NCBI GenBank assembly: GCA_903847315.1 | Contig: CAINDG010000013.1 | Span: 89,672 to 153,671, forward strand | Source: an uncultured Planctomycetota bacterium | Lineage (GTDB): Bacteria; Planctomycetota; Phycisphaerae; Sedimentisphaerales; UBA12454 | Direction: 5' to 3' | Length of the DNA stretch: 64,000 bases | Shown: in pieces, positions 18,873-27,543 of the stretch | Layout: each line of letters begins with the position of its first letter | How positions within the stretch are numbered: position 1 is the first letter of the stretch | Notes under the pieces: generated by a model | The model's database searches: none | Seen by the model: only the letters and a program-made list of their open reading frames with translations | What the model was told of the DNA's origin: nothing | Translations under genes and position numbers: made by a program

Positions 18873-18956
18873 TGCGAGCGAGAGGAGTCGAACCTCCACG
18901 TCCTTTCAGACACAAGGTCCTAAGCCTTGCGCGTATGCCAGTTCCGCCACGCTCGC
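18873..18956 (-). tRNA. tRNA-Leu(UAG)
   Basis: 84 nt on the minus strand. The acceptor strands GCGAGCG and CGCTCGC pair perfectly, the discriminator is A, and no CCA is encoded. The anticodon stem CAAGG/CCTTG encloses loop CTTAGGA with anticodon TAG. The long variable arm and the T arm GGAGG-TTCGACT-CCTCT complete a class II tRNA-Leu. It lies between the polysaccharide operon and xseB. A truncated second copy of its 3' half lies at 6092-6147 in the same orientation. Confidence 0.96.
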
Positions 18957-18966
18957 ATAATTCTTT

Positions 18967-19203
18967 TTATTTTTCCTTTTCTTTGGATATTTCTTCGATT
19001 TTCTTTTCTGCTTTTTGCAGGATGTCCCGGCAATGCTTTATAAGTTCCATTCCCTGTTCGTATTGATTTAAACTCTGTTCGAGCGAAATCTGACCATCTT
19101 CAATTTTGCTTACGATATCAGTAAGTCTTTTTATCGCCTGCTCGAATGATAATTTGCTTATATCGTTATTATTGATTTTATCACTCATTAGTTTTCCCAT
19201 CAT
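18967..19203 (-). CDS. xseB: Exodeoxyribonuclease VII small subunit
   Basis: About 70-78 residues. LSFEQAIKRLTDIVSKIEDG and LEQSLNQYEQGMELIKHC are the standard XseB helices, and the C-terminus is lysine/glutamate-rich. Several XseB chains bind the large subunit XseA to form a processive single-strand exonuclease that releases short oligonucleotides. The ATG at 19203 overlaps the stop of the GH28 gene (ATGA), although M6 (MSDKINNND) is an equally credible start. xseA lies upstream but is separated by the GH28 gene. Confidence 0.93.
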   Translation of the reverse strand: MMGKLMSDKINNNDISKLSFEQAIKRLTDIVSKIEDGQISLEQSLNQYEQGMELIKHCRDILQKAEKKIEEISKEKEK

Positions 19204-20609
19204 TTCTTGATTTCGGTTTTCGTCTCGGCAGGATTACTGACAAGTTTGCCGTTAAGTTTCACATTTTCCAAAACGAGGTTCTTGACGTTGCTGATAACTG
19301 AAATGTTGGGGTCGCTGATATTGTCGAACGTACAATTTTTCAGGCGAACATCAGTAATTGGTGCGTTTTCAAGGCCTCGCAGGTATAATGCGTACTTACT
19401 TTTCTTGCTCGTAACGTTTTCCATGTTGATATTCCGGGCAATCGGTTTGTAATTGCCTTTTTCGATATCCTGATAAAAGAAATCAACCAGAAGCACGGCC
19501 CCTTTTACCTGGCCGACTGTTACATTTCTTACATAGACGTTTTCCATAAAACCGCCGCGGACAGAGTTAGTTTTAAGTCTTATTGCATGGTCCAGGTTCG
19601 GGTCGTCCATTATGCATTTTTCTACAAAAACATTTCTGGTGCCGCTTGTTATCTCGCTGCCGATAGCAACGCCGGCGTGCCCGGCTTTCATTTCACTGTT
19701 TCGGACAATGATATTTTCACTTGGCACATTTACTCGTCTTGCGTCGTTATTTCTGCCCGACTTTATTGCGATACAATCGTCTCCCGTGTTGAAATAGCAG
19801 CCTTCGATAATAACATCCTTGCACGATTCAGGGTCGCAACCGTCATTATTGGGACCGCTGCCGTTAACTCTTACATTTCTAACGGTGATATTCTGTGAAA
19901 GTACCGGATGAATATGCCAGAACGGACCGTTTATTATCTTTATTCCTTCTATCAAAATATTTTTGCATTTGCAAGGTTCAATCATATTAGGACTTAACGA
20001 CTTGCCGCCGTATTGTCTTTCTTTGACCGGTGTTCCGTCTCGTCCCTGATCGAACAACTTTGTTCGGTCTTCACGCCGCTTGGGAGTTCTTTTCCAGCTC
20101 CACCAGTTCGCGCCCTGACCGTCGAGAGTTCCTTTGCCGGTTATTGCGATATTTTGCTCTTTGAAGGCGTAAATTAACGGCGAATAATTCATACACTCAA
20201 TACCTTCCCATCGTGTATACACAGCCGGAAGATATGCGTTAGGGTCGTTTGAAAATTTTACAACGGCACCTTCTGATATATAGAGGTTGACATTGCTTTT
20301 CAGATAAATCGCGCCGGTCAAAAATGTGCCCGCCGGAACAACGACTCTGCCGCCGCCGGCTTTATTGGCGGCTGATATCGCTTTATTGATAGCGTTGCTG
20401 CAGATTGTTGTGCCGTTGCCGACCGCGCCGTAATCGGTAATATTGAAATCCTTATTTGGGAAAGTTGGGGCTTTAATCCTGCTCAAAATTTTATCAGCCT
20501 GTTCCCAGCCCATCTTTGCTTGGCTGACAGGTCCAACCAGCAGAATAATACAAATCAACGCCGGCAAAATCATTTTTAAAGTAACTGCAGCAGTTGCTTT
20601 TTTTCTCAA
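19200..20609 (-). CDS. GH28 polygalacturonase-like secreted pectinase
   Basis: The track starts at 20696 inside xseA. The better start is the TTG at 20609, preceded at eight bases by AAAGGA and followed by a signal peptide (KMILPALICIILLVGPVSQA), giving about 469 residues. FNITDYGAVGNGTTICSNAI opens the right-handed beta-helix. The GH28 catalytic signatures are present in order: GPNNDGCDPESC, NTGDDCIAIKSG, GHAGVAIGSE (usual form GHGG) and IRLKTN. These carry the general acid/base aspartates, the active-site His and the R-x-K substrate site. It hydrolyses alpha-1,4-galacturonan or exo-type relatives outside the cytoplasm. Its place between xseA and xseB is unusual. Confidence 0.9.
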   Translation of the reverse strand: MRKKATAAVTLKMILPALICIILLVGPVSQAKMGWEQADKILSRIKAPTFPNKDFNITDYGAVGNGTTICSNAINKAISAANKAGGGRVVVPAGTFLTGAIYLKSNVNLYISEGAVVKFSNDPNAYLPAVYTRWEGIECMNYSPLIYAFKEQNIAITGKGTLDGQGANWWSWKRTPKRREDRTKLFDQGRDGTPVKERQYGGKSLSPNMIEPCKCKNILIEGIKIINGPFWHIHPVLSQNITVRNVRVNGSGPNNDGCDPESCKDVIIEGCYFNTGDDCIAIKSGRNNDARRVNVPSENIIVRNSEMKAGHAGVAIGSEITSGTRNVFVEKCIMDDPNLDHAIRLKTNSVRGGFMENVYVRNVTVGQVKGAVLLVDFFYQDIEKGNYKPIARNINMENVTSKKSKYALYLRGLENAPITDVRLKNCTFDNISDPNISVISNVKNLVLENVKLNGKLVSNPAETKTEIKK

Positions 20610-20652
20610 TTTGTTATTCCTTTCATTAAAGTTGATTATAATAGCCGTTATT

Positions 20653-22098
20653 CTACTTTTTTGTGACCTTACTTTCAATTGTATTTTCATTCGCAAGTTC
20701 GGTAGTTATTAAATCGCCTATACTTACATCTGCCGGGCTTATTACGACCTTTCCGGTAATCGCGTTTTTGGCGATGCTGTAGCCGCGGTTAAGAATGCTT
20801 TTTGGACTGCAAGCCGATAGTTTTCCAGCCTGTGTTTCAATCTGGAGTTTGACAGAAGCTAAAAGTCCGCTTGTTTTTTGAGTTAATCTGTTTTGAAGAT
20901 TATTTAATGAAATTTTCTTATCAGCCATAAGGCGGTGAGGCTCGATTTTCAGAATTTTCTCAAAATATATCTGCAGCAGTTTGCGGATATTAAGCACAAA
21001 AGATTTAGCCGATTCAGCCAGATTATTTTCAAACTCATCGAGTATTTGTCCTCTGTTTTGAATTATGATAAGCGGATTACGGAATACCGCCGCTGCGAGA
21101 ATTGTCTTTAGTCTTTGCGCGGATAATTTTATCGCCGATTCAGCATTTGCCTTTATCCTGTTATTAGCGGAATCTATCTGCTGTAAAACTTCTTTAATAT
21201 CCGGCACCGCTATCATACCCGCCTTTGTTGGCGTCGATGCGCGGGCATCAGCGACAAAATCAGCTATGGTAAAATCGACTTCGTGGCCGACTGCGCTTAT
21301 GATAGGAATTTTAGAATTGAATATTGCTCTTGCGACGGCTTCTTCGTTGAACGCCCACAGGTCTTCCATTGACCCGCCGCCTCGCCCGACAATAATCACG
21401 TCAAGTTTCAGCGAGGTATTTCTTTTGTTAACGTCTTTTATCGCCGCCGCGATTTTTTCAGCTGCTCCTTCGCCCTGAACCGGCACATCGTAAAAGAAAA
21501 GTTTCGCTACCGGCCAGCGATTTCTGATACTGTCGACAATATCATGCAATGCCGCGCCTGATTCGCTGGTCAGGATGCCTATTCGAAATGGGAATTTCGG
21601 CAGGGGCTTTTTGTGTTCTTCTTTGAAGAGGCCTTCTGCTTCGAGACGGTTTCGCATTTGTTCAAATGCAAGTTGAAGTGCCCCGACTCCCGCCGGCGTC
21701 ATCGACTCAGCGTAAAACTGGTATTTGCCCGCAGGCGCGTAAACGTCTATATGGCCTTTAGCAAGGATTGCCAGTCCGTTCTCAGGCTTGAATTTCAGTT
21801 TGGCAAAATCGCTTCCCCACATCACGCAGGGGATAATGGCATTTTCATCTTTGAGGTCGAAATAGCAGTGTCCGCTTGAATGTCTCTTAAATCCGCTTAT
21901 TTGGCCTGTGATTGTAAGCTGTCCCGGCAGGGCATCTTCAAGGCTTACCTTTATAAGAGATGTGATTTGGCTTACAGTATAGATTCTCGCCTGCTCGCCT
22001 CGCTTGGCCCAGCCTCGGCTCGATGCCGAGTCGAGACGGGCGGTCGAAGCGGGTGGCGGATTTGTCTCTTTCGGCTCTTCAAATAAACTGTCTTTCAT
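20653..22098 (-). CDS. xseA: Exodeoxyribonuclease VII large subunit
   Basis: 481 residues. The OB-fold N-terminal domain begins at YTVSQITSLIKVSLEDALPG and continues with GHCYFDLKDENAIIPCVMWG; the catalytic domain has FRIGILTSESGAALHDI, VIIVGRGGGSMEDLWAFNEE and ISAVGHEVDFTIADFVADAR, all standard for XseA. It cuts single-stranded DNA from both ends in mismatch and damage repair. The first 36 or so residues carry a non-conserved stretch (STARLDSASSRGWAKRGEQA) whose DNA holds a CTCGGC-tcgat-GCCGAG hairpin, so the native protein probably starts close to RIYTVSQ and the extension is a repeat-derived tail. Confidence 0.94.
   Translation of the reverse strand: MKDSLFEEPKETNPPPASTARLDSASSRGWAKRGEQARIYTVSQITSLIKVSLEDALPGQLTITGQISGFKRHSSGHCYFDLKDENAIIPCVMWGSDFAKLKFKPENGLAILAKGHIDVYAPAGKYQFYAESMTPAGVGALQLAFEQMRNRLEAEGLFKEEHKKPLPKFPFRIGILTSESGAALHDIVDSIRNRWPVAKLFFYDVPVQGEGAAEKIAAAIKDVNKRNTSLKLDVIIVGRGGGSMEDLWAFNEEAVARAIFNSKIPIISAVGHEVDFTIADFVADARASTPTKAGMIAVPDIKEVLQQIDSANNRIKANAESAIKLSAQRLKTILAAAVFRNPLIIIQNRGQILDEFENNLAESAKSFVLNIRKLLQIYFEKILKIEPHRLMADKKISLNNLQNRLTQKTSGLLASVKLQIETQAGKLSACSPKSILNRGYSIAKNAITGKVVISPADVSIGDLITTELANENTIESKVTKK
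22014..22030. repeat. Small hairpin in the xseA 5' end
   Basis: CTCGGC-tcgat-GCCGAG is a perfect 6-bp stem within a GC-rich stretch that encodes an extra, non-conserved peptide in XseA. The surrounding Arg/Ser/Ala-rich translation resembles short dispersed repeats that insert in frame into bacterial genes. Assignment to a repeat family would need genome-wide comparison. Confidence 0.4.
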
Positions 22099-22134
22099 AA
22101 ACGGTGATTATAAGTTTAGTTTAGGAGTTGTTCC

Positions 22135-22171
22135 ATAAAAAAAGCCGCAGGCTTTATCAGCTAACGGCTTT
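22135..22171 (-). terminator. Rho-independent terminator after PEP-CTERM gene
   Basis: AAAGCCG (22141-22147) and CGGCTTT (22165-22171) form a stem. Read on the minus strand it is followed by a run of seven or eight U. It ends the minus-strand gene at 22195-22698 and lies before xseA. Confidence 0.7.
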
Positions 22172-22194
22172 GAAAAACATCATAAATAACAGTT

Positions 22195-22698
22195 TTATTT
22201 CCTGCGTCTAAGCATTAAGCCACCAAGACAAAGCAGGGCGATTGTTGCTGGCTCTGGAATCAAAATCTCGGCAACCAAAGTAGCCGCTATCATGCTATCA
22301 TCCAGCGTGTACAGGCAAGGCGAGGTGGTTGCACCGGGTAAAAGTACATAACCATTTGCATAAAGACCACCCGATGCAACGTAGGTTACGTTTGTAGCCC
22401 TGAATTCACCATAAGTGCCAACACCGTAAGGAAACAGACCGGTATCACCGGCATCGCCTTCATTAGCGCTCGACAAAGTAAGAATCGACGCATTAGCACC
22501 CAGGGACAGAATACCACTATCAGGTTCTACGCCGGTAATTACGAAGTAAACTCCTGTCCAATCGTGTGCGCCTGACATACCGAGGGGTACCTCAATGCCA
22601 AATGTATTGTTGCTATTCCAGACAAGATTCATTATTGGTACAGCATTTACCAACGAGGCAAGTGTCAAAACTAACATTAAAACTAACAACTTCTTCAT
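22195..22698 (-). CDS. Secreted PEP-CTERM-sorted protein, unknown function
   Basis: The ATG at 22698 has an AGGAG site seven bases upstream and is preferred over the longer track start; the product is about 167 residues. A signal peptide (MKKLLVLMLVLTLASLVNA) leads into a beta-rich body, and the protein ends in IPEPATIALLCLGGLMLRRRK. That is the PEP motif, hydrophobic segment and basic tail recognised by exosortase. The middle (about residues 25-145) reads like a planctomycete exported domain with paired glycine turns but no named fold. It is probably released to or anchored at the cell surface. No exosortase gene is visible in the window. Confidence 0.85.
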   Translation of the reverse strand: MKKLLVLMLVLTLASLVNAVPIMNLVWNSNNTFGIEVPLGMSGAHDWTGVYFVITGVEPDSGILSLGANASILTLSSANEGDAGDTGLFPYGVGTYGEFRATNVTYVASGGLYANGYVLLPGATTSPCLYTLDDSMIAATLVAEILIPEPATIALLCLGGLMLRRRK

Positions 22699-22848
22699 CT
22701 CGCATCTCCTAATATAAATAATCTCCATTGACAATTATACTAATTGTCTTTGTAAATGCAAGTAAAAACTATCCATTGTTTTTTTTGTAAGTAGCTTGTT
22801 TATGAGATGTTACAAGCGAACCTTGCCGTTGTGCAGTTTGGCTCTTCA

Positions 22849-22886
22849 ATAAAAAAGCCGTGAGCGATGATATGCCCACGGCTTTT
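22849..22886 (-). terminator. Rho-independent terminator after dockerin-like protein gene
   Basis: AAAAGCCGTG (22853-22862) pairs perfectly with CACGGCTTTT (22877-22886). On the minus strand a U-run follows. It terminates the gene at 22907-23929. Confidence 0.8.
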
Positions 22887-22906
22887 GAAATTGCCTTTGA
22901 GTTATT

Positions 22907-23929
22907 CTAATTTGTCCAGAAATTAACAGCACTGCTTGGGCAGACGGATACAAATGTTGCATTCTTGCCATAGTAACTTATAAGAGTGTTCAAATCATTA
23001 GCCTGAACTCGCTGAGCGCCGACCTTTGCGTGATCGAAGTCTGCGCAAAGATATTGCGGATTCTGAGTTATCCAGGTCAGATTTTTACCATAAGCAGTTA
23101 TAAGCGCGTTCAAGTCATTTGCCCCTACAAATTGTACACCTGCCTTGGCACCGTCAAAATCGCCGCGGCAATATCTCTGGAAGCACCAGCAAGATGGTCT
23201 GCCAAGGTTAACCCAGTCAGAATAACTAGGACCTGAACTCTTGTAGCATTCTTCAACTCTGAAGTTCCAGATGTTGCCGGTCGTAGTGCCGCCCGCGTTC
23301 TTTTCGTCTATACGCCAATAGTAGAGCCTGCCCTGAACCATTGTGCCGGTAGGACAGCTTGCAGCTGTATAGGTACCTTTAATTGTTACTGGCGGATTTG
23401 CTGTTCCGAAGTATACATCGTGTGATAAAGCGCCGGAGCCGGCAGTCCAGCTCAGAGTAACGCCGGCATGATTGACATCTGTAGCGCCATCTGCCGGGCT
23501 GGGATTACTTGCTTGCTCATCCAGTAAATCGCCGAGGGTAAGCTCCGCCCGAATAGGTGCACAATTACATTCATAGTCAATCGTACCGTTGCCGTTATCC
23601 GTTTCGGTTAATTGACACTGATAATTCGGGTCTGGGCAAGTGCCCGTGGCATAAACATCAAATTGTGGGTTAATATTAATATGACAGTCGGTCTGCACAT
23701 TCATACACTCGCATTCGAGAACAGTATATGTTGGCGATTGTCCGTTATAATTAACACGAATTTTTGTTGGTATGCATTGCTGATTTGAATCCGGACAAAC
23801 GGTTTGGTTGCAGCTTTGGCCGTCAGGTGCAGGTTGACAAATTTCTGATTGTAAATCTGCGGCATTTACCAAGGCAGCGAAAAAAAACGAAACGATTACA
23901 AAGGTATACTTTTTTAATTCTGTCCTCAT
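22907..23929 (-). CDS. Secreted protein with Ig/FnIII-like segment and C-terminal dockerin-like Ca-loop pair
   Basis: 340 residues. An N-terminal signal peptide (TFVIVSFFFAALVNA) is followed by a cysteine-rich part with repeated C-x-C-N/C spacing (about residues 30-130). A beta-sandwich segment (NPSPADGATDVNHAGVTLSW, SHDVYFGTANPP) comes next, and the C-terminus has two copies of a motif of the form C-x-G/A-D-F-D...ANDLN-x-LI-x-x-YGKN. That pairing resembles dockerin type I duplicated Ca-binding loops. The same pair, with high DNA identity, ends the protein at 24103-25914. The role is unknown; carbohydrate or matrix association is a reasonable inference. Confidence 0.75.
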   Translation of the reverse strand: MRTELKKYTFVIVSFFFAALVNAADLQSEICQPAPDGQSCNQTVCPDSNQQCIPTKIRVNYNGQSPTYTVLECECMNVQTDCHININPQFDVYATGTCPDPNYQCQLTETDNGNGTIDYECNCAPIRAELTLGDLLDEQASNPSPADGATDVNHAGVTLSWTAGSGALSHDVYFGTANPPVTIKGTYTAASCPTGTMVQGRLYYWRIDEKNAGGTTTGNIWNFRVEECYKSSGPSYSDWVNLGRPSCWCFQRYCRGDFDGAKAGVQFVGANDLNALITAYGKNLTWITQNPQYLCADFDHAKVGAQRVQANDLNTLISYYGKNATFVSVCPSSAVNFWTN

Positions 23930-24039
23930 TTTTTGGTCTCCTTAATCACATTACTATCCTAAGTAATATATCAGATATGATACCTCTTTTATATGAAAAA
24001 GTCGAGCCTAAAAGACGATTTTATAATCGTTTGAGACCA

Positions 24040-24075
24040 TAAAAAAAGCCGTGGACGGAAAACCGCCCACGGCTT
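24040..24075 (-). terminator. Rho-independent terminator after two-domain secreted protein gene
   Basis: AAGCCGTGG (24046-24054) pairs with CCACGGCTT (24067-24075), and an A-run on the plus strand gives the U-run of the minus-strand transcript. It terminates the gene at 24103-25914. Confidence 0.8.
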
Positions 24076-24102
24076 AAAAAACGAACATTTATCTTGCCAA
24101 CT

Positions 24103-25914
24103 TTAATTTGTCCAGAACGAGTACTTATCAGCAGGAACCAGAATGCCGTTGTTGTCTAAATCGCAGCATGTCACTATTGTTTGATTCTTGCCATAGTAAC
24201 TTATAAGAATGTTCAAATCATTAGCCTGAACTCGCTGAACGCCGACCCTTCCGTGGTCAAAGTCTGCGCAAATGTAACTTGGATTTTGAGTTAACCAGGT
24301 CAGATTTTTACCATAAGCAGCTATAAGCGCGTTCAAGTCATTTGCTTGTACCCATTGTACACCTACCTTGGCGCCGTCAAAATCGCCGCGGCACTGTCTC
24401 TTGTAGCACCAGCACTTTGGCTTGCCCCAGAGCACCCAAGCGGCATAATCAATAGCCCATGGCTTGATACATTCTTTTTTGTTTGTAATTGAGAATGCCA
24501 TATCAACATTTTTGTCGTACAGCGGATGCTGATCCGGATATCTTATCGGCTTCCAATGACCGTCCTGTGGATCGAGGTAAACAGCGGCATCGTTAAAGTG
24601 CCCTGTTGAGGTCTTCCAGCCGAACTGTGCGTTTGGTGTGGTTGACTTTAGCTGTACGTATACATCAAGCCAGTAAATAACCGGTTTGTTCGGCTCGCCC
24701 TGCTGGATAAAGGCCTCACTTGGCGGAATCACAATGTCGTACTGCCATATCTGTCTGTCGCCGTTGGGTATGTATGCACCTTCGTAACCCAGTGACGCGT
24801 CCCACCAGCCTTCATAGTAAGTCATCGTTTTATATAATGTTTCTTTAAAGTCTCCGACTTGAATATCTCGCTGCCACAGAACAGGTCCCGGTATACTCCA
24901 ATCTCCTCCGTATGGATACTGCCAGGAGGGGATATCACTGTGGATGCTCAGGTGAATTGAATTAACATCACCTTTCATTGCAGGTTCTCCCTTCCAGGAG
25001 CCCCAAAGATGAACATCTGTAATCGGGCCGGTCTCAAAGCAGACGAAATCATCAGCCAGTGTCCTTTGTACCTGGTCCTTGCGGTCGCAGTGGATATCGA
25101 TGCCATTCGGGCCTTCATCCGGCGGTTGTTTAAATTTGGTATTTGGGTCCGTCGGCATATTTGGTTCCGCACCGGTAGTAATCGCAAACGCCATATCAGG
25201 TGAATTTTGGTCCGGAGGCAAGTAGCGATATTGATGTCCCGGCGGATAAGGTATTTTCTTCCAGGCTCGAGGCGTCAGAAAATAGCCGGTATCCCAGACA
25301 GCCTTGTCGTTCCAGTGTTCTTGTGAAGTTTTCCAGCCGAATCTGTAATTATCGCTATCAGGCAGCCATGCCTGAAGCTCCAGCCAGTAAACCTTAGGGT
25401 TGCTTGGTGTGCCTTGCTGGCGGAATGCCATTCTCGGGTCGATATTAATATCGTATTTCCATACCTGATGGTCGCCCATTGAGTTCGCATCATGGAAATA
25501 CGGGTCCCACCACCATTCGTATGTCGGCGTCAGGTCCTGATACAGAGTCTCTGTAAATTCGCCCGTCATATATCTATGTTGCCATAGTAACTGGCCTGGC
25601 TTGGAGTAAGGCTGGTTCGCGTCGTCGCTGTAGAACGAAACGAGGATAGCGGTTATCGGGCATTTCAGGTCACATTTCCACGAACCCCAGAAATGCACAT
25701 CGGTAATCGGTCCGCTTTGTGTGCACTGGAAATCGTCCGCGACATACCGTGTCACGCCGTCAGCGTCGTCAAGACGGATGTCGACTCCACTGGAAGTTAA
25801 ATCAGGAAGCTGTTGCCACTTGGTTACCTCTGCCGACACATACGAAACGGCAATCAGCATAGCGCAAACAATTAAAACAATTACGAAAACAAATTTTTTA
25901 AATTCTGCCATCAT
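24103..25914 (-). CDS. Secreted protein with two tandem 'ADDF' domains and dockerin-like C-terminus
   Basis: The preferred start is ATG 25914 (AGGAG eight bases upstream), giving about 603 residues. After a signal peptide (FVIVLIVCAMLIAVSYVSA) come two homologous domains of about 210 residues. Each has the pattern G-x-D-I-x-x-D...x-x-x-ADDF-x-C...GPITDVH-x-WGSW, then LLWQ/VLWQR, ETLY, WWD, Q-x-W-x-YDI, and FGWKTS near the end. The domain resembles one found in many planctomycete secreted proteins that I cannot name with confidence. The C-terminus repeats the dockerin-like Ca-loop pair (GDFDGAKVGVQ, ANDLNALIAAYGKN, then ADFDHGRVGVQ, ANDLNILISYYGKN). Function unknown. Confidence 0.75.
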   Translation of the reverse strand: MMAEFKKFVFVIVLIVCAMLIAVSYVSAEVTKWQQLPDLTSSGVDIRLDDADGVTRYVADDFQCTQSGPITDVHFWGSWKCDLKCPITAILVSFYSDDANQPYSKPGQLLWQHRYMTGEFTETLYQDLTPTYEWWWDPYFHDANSMGDHQVWKYDINIDPRMAFRQQGTPSNPKVYWLELQAWLPDSDNYRFGWKTSQEHWNDKAVWDTGYFLTPRAWKKIPYPPGHQYRYLPPDQNSPDMAFAITTGAEPNMPTDPNTKFKQPPDEGPNGIDIHCDRKDQVQRTLADDFVCFETGPITDVHLWGSWKGEPAMKGDVNSIHLSIHSDIPSWQYPYGGDWSIPGPVLWQRDIQVGDFKETLYKTMTYYEGWWDASLGYEGAYIPNGDRQIWQYDIVIPPSEAFIQQGEPNKPVIYWLDVYVQLKSTTPNAQFGWKTSTGHFNDAAVYLDPQDGHWKPIRYPDQHPLYDKNVDMAFSITNKKECIKPWAIDYAAWVLWGKPKCWCYKRQCRGDFDGAKVGVQWVQANDLNALIAAYGKNLTWLTQNPSYICADFDHGRVGVQRVQANDLNILISYYGKNQTIVTCCDLDNNGILVPADKYSFWTN

Positions 25915-26309
25915 TTTCCATTCTCCTACAAACATTTTTTAATTTTTAAAATAAAGATATATTTTTTTAACTGCTCGCTGTTGCCGGCTGCATTGGCAAA
26001 GCGGGAAAGCAGTAAATAAGGAAATCAAATTGATTGATGCAGGGGGATGTCCGCCAGCGGATGTCGAGGCAATTCTTCTCTATCCTCATTGCCAACCTCT
26101 TACTACTTTTCTCTCTATATTTTTTTATTTCTTACTCAATTCCTACGGGTTGCAGGATAAGCTGGCTATTAGAATATGGTATAACGATTAATGCAGAAAA
26201 TCAAGACCTAATGTCAAAATTATAACGATTTAACGGTTATTATAAGACCTTGAATATGCGACACTTATAATGGTTTATCGGATTTGTTTTATTTCGCTGT
26301 TGTAATCCG

Positions 26310-26828
26310 CTATTTTTTGCGTCTAAGCAGCAAACCGCCCAGACCCAGAAAAACCAATGTTATCGGTTCAGGAATTTCGTGGATTGTCATATTATAAGTA
26401 TTTGACTGAACCCAACCAAGACCATCATATCTGTACAAGTTTAGTGTTACGTCTCCGGGACTTCCACTCTGGAAATCTATTTTTGCCAGTGGATTTGCGA
26501 CCCCCATGCCCAGGTTCGTACCGCTATCGGCGGCGGAAGAAATTTCCCAATAATTCGTTTCAATCAGTCCAACGGAATCGTTTCCAGAGTTTCTGCCGAC
26601 CGCCGTGATAATCGGATCGTCAAGTGTGCCGAGCCCCACAGCCTCAATTTTAAGGTCGAACGAAGGAGTTCTGCCGTAGTACCAAATTGACAATTCGATA
26701 GGATCTGATGTCATTGAGGATATCTCATTATGACCTGAAGAATCAGTTATGTAAAAAGTATTGGGTACGATTGCGATGGCGATGTTTGAAATTATCAGTA
26801 CAGCGCAAATAATTACTAACTTCTTCAT
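26310..26828 (-). CDS. Secreted PEP-CTERM protein, paralogue 1
   Basis: ATG 26828 with GGAGG six bases upstream gives about 172 residues. A signal peptide (KKLVIICAVLIISNIAIA) is followed by a beta-rich body (ITDSSGHNEISSMTSDPIEL, then FDLKIEAVGLG) and an exosortase tail IPEPITLVFLGLGGLLLRRKK. It is a clear paralogue of the next upstream gene at 26909: the same order of DSSG, SFDLKIE, GLIETN-x-E-S-S-A-x-SG and PGD-x-TLNLY elements. No enzymatic motif is visible; it is likely a surface-sorted structural or carbohydrate-binding protein. Confidence 0.82.
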   Translation of the reverse strand: MKKLVIICAVLIISNIAIAIVPNTFYITDSSGHNEISSMTSDPIELSIWYYGRTPSFDLKIEAVGLGTLDDPIITAVGRNSGNDSVGLIETNYWEISSAADSGTNLGMGVANPLAKIDFQSGSPGDVTLNLYRYDGLGWVQSNTYNMTIHEIPEPITLVFLGLGGLLLRRKK

Positions 26829-26908
26829 AAGTTTCCTCCGGCCTTCCAAAAAATCTTCTTCTTGTTCGATAAATTAACTCTGGTACTCAAAATTTCTTTT
26901 GTAATCTG

Positions 26909-27421
26909 CTATTTCCTGCGTCTAAGCATCAAACCGCCCAGGCCCAGAAAAACCATGGTCATAGGTTCTGGAATCTGATGGATTGTTATACCAATACAAT
27001 TAGACCCAATCCAATTTGAACCATCAAAACTATACAAGTTTAGCGTTATATCTCCGGGAACATCGCTGTGGAAATCTACTGTTGCCAAAGGACTTGCGAT
27101 GCCTGTTTCGAGGTAACCACTATCGGCGCTAGATGAAAACTCCCAATTCGTTTCGATTAGCCCGACGTGATCGTTTTCCGGAGTTCTGCCGGTAGCGGTA
27201 ATAGTCGGCTGATCAAGTATACATGAACCCTGAGGTTCAATTTTGAGGTCAAACGATGTAGGGTTATAGTTGGACCAAACCAGCAATTCGATAGTATCTG
27301 AGGAAGTTAAAGTAATTTCTCTGTTTCCTGAGGAATCCGTTAAGAGGAAAGCGTTGGCAGGTCTTGCGATGGCGATGTTTGAAAATGCAAGCAAAGCCAG
27401 AATACATAGAATCTTCCTCAT
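26909..27421 (-). CDS. Secreted PEP-CTERM protein, paralogue 2
   Basis: 170 residues, ATG 27421 with GGAGG seven bases upstream. Signal peptide RKILCILALLAFSNIAIA, body with LTDSSGNREITLTSSDTIEL and SFDLKIEPQGSC, and tail IPEPMTMVFLGLGGLMLRRRK. It aligns end to end with the protein at 26310-26828, and the two genes are adjacent on the same strand, so this is a tandem duplication that has diverged. Exosortase-dependent sorting is expected from the C-terminus. Confidence 0.82.
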   Translation of the reverse strand: MRKILCILALLAFSNIAIARPANAFLLTDSSGNREITLTSSDTIELLVWSNYNPTSFDLKIEPQGSCILDQPTITATGRTPENDHVGLIETNWEFSSSADSGYLETGIASPLATVDFHSDVPGDITLNLYSFDGSNWIGSNCIGITIHQIPEPMTMVFLGLGGLMLRRRK

Positions 27422-27543
27422 TCATTTCCTCCAGTCCCAAAAAACTCAAAAATCTTCTTCTTATTCGATAACTTAACTCTGGATTGAATTATACCAGACA
27501 ACAATGAAGAGTCAAATTAAAAATTGCCTTTTTTGCACGTTTT

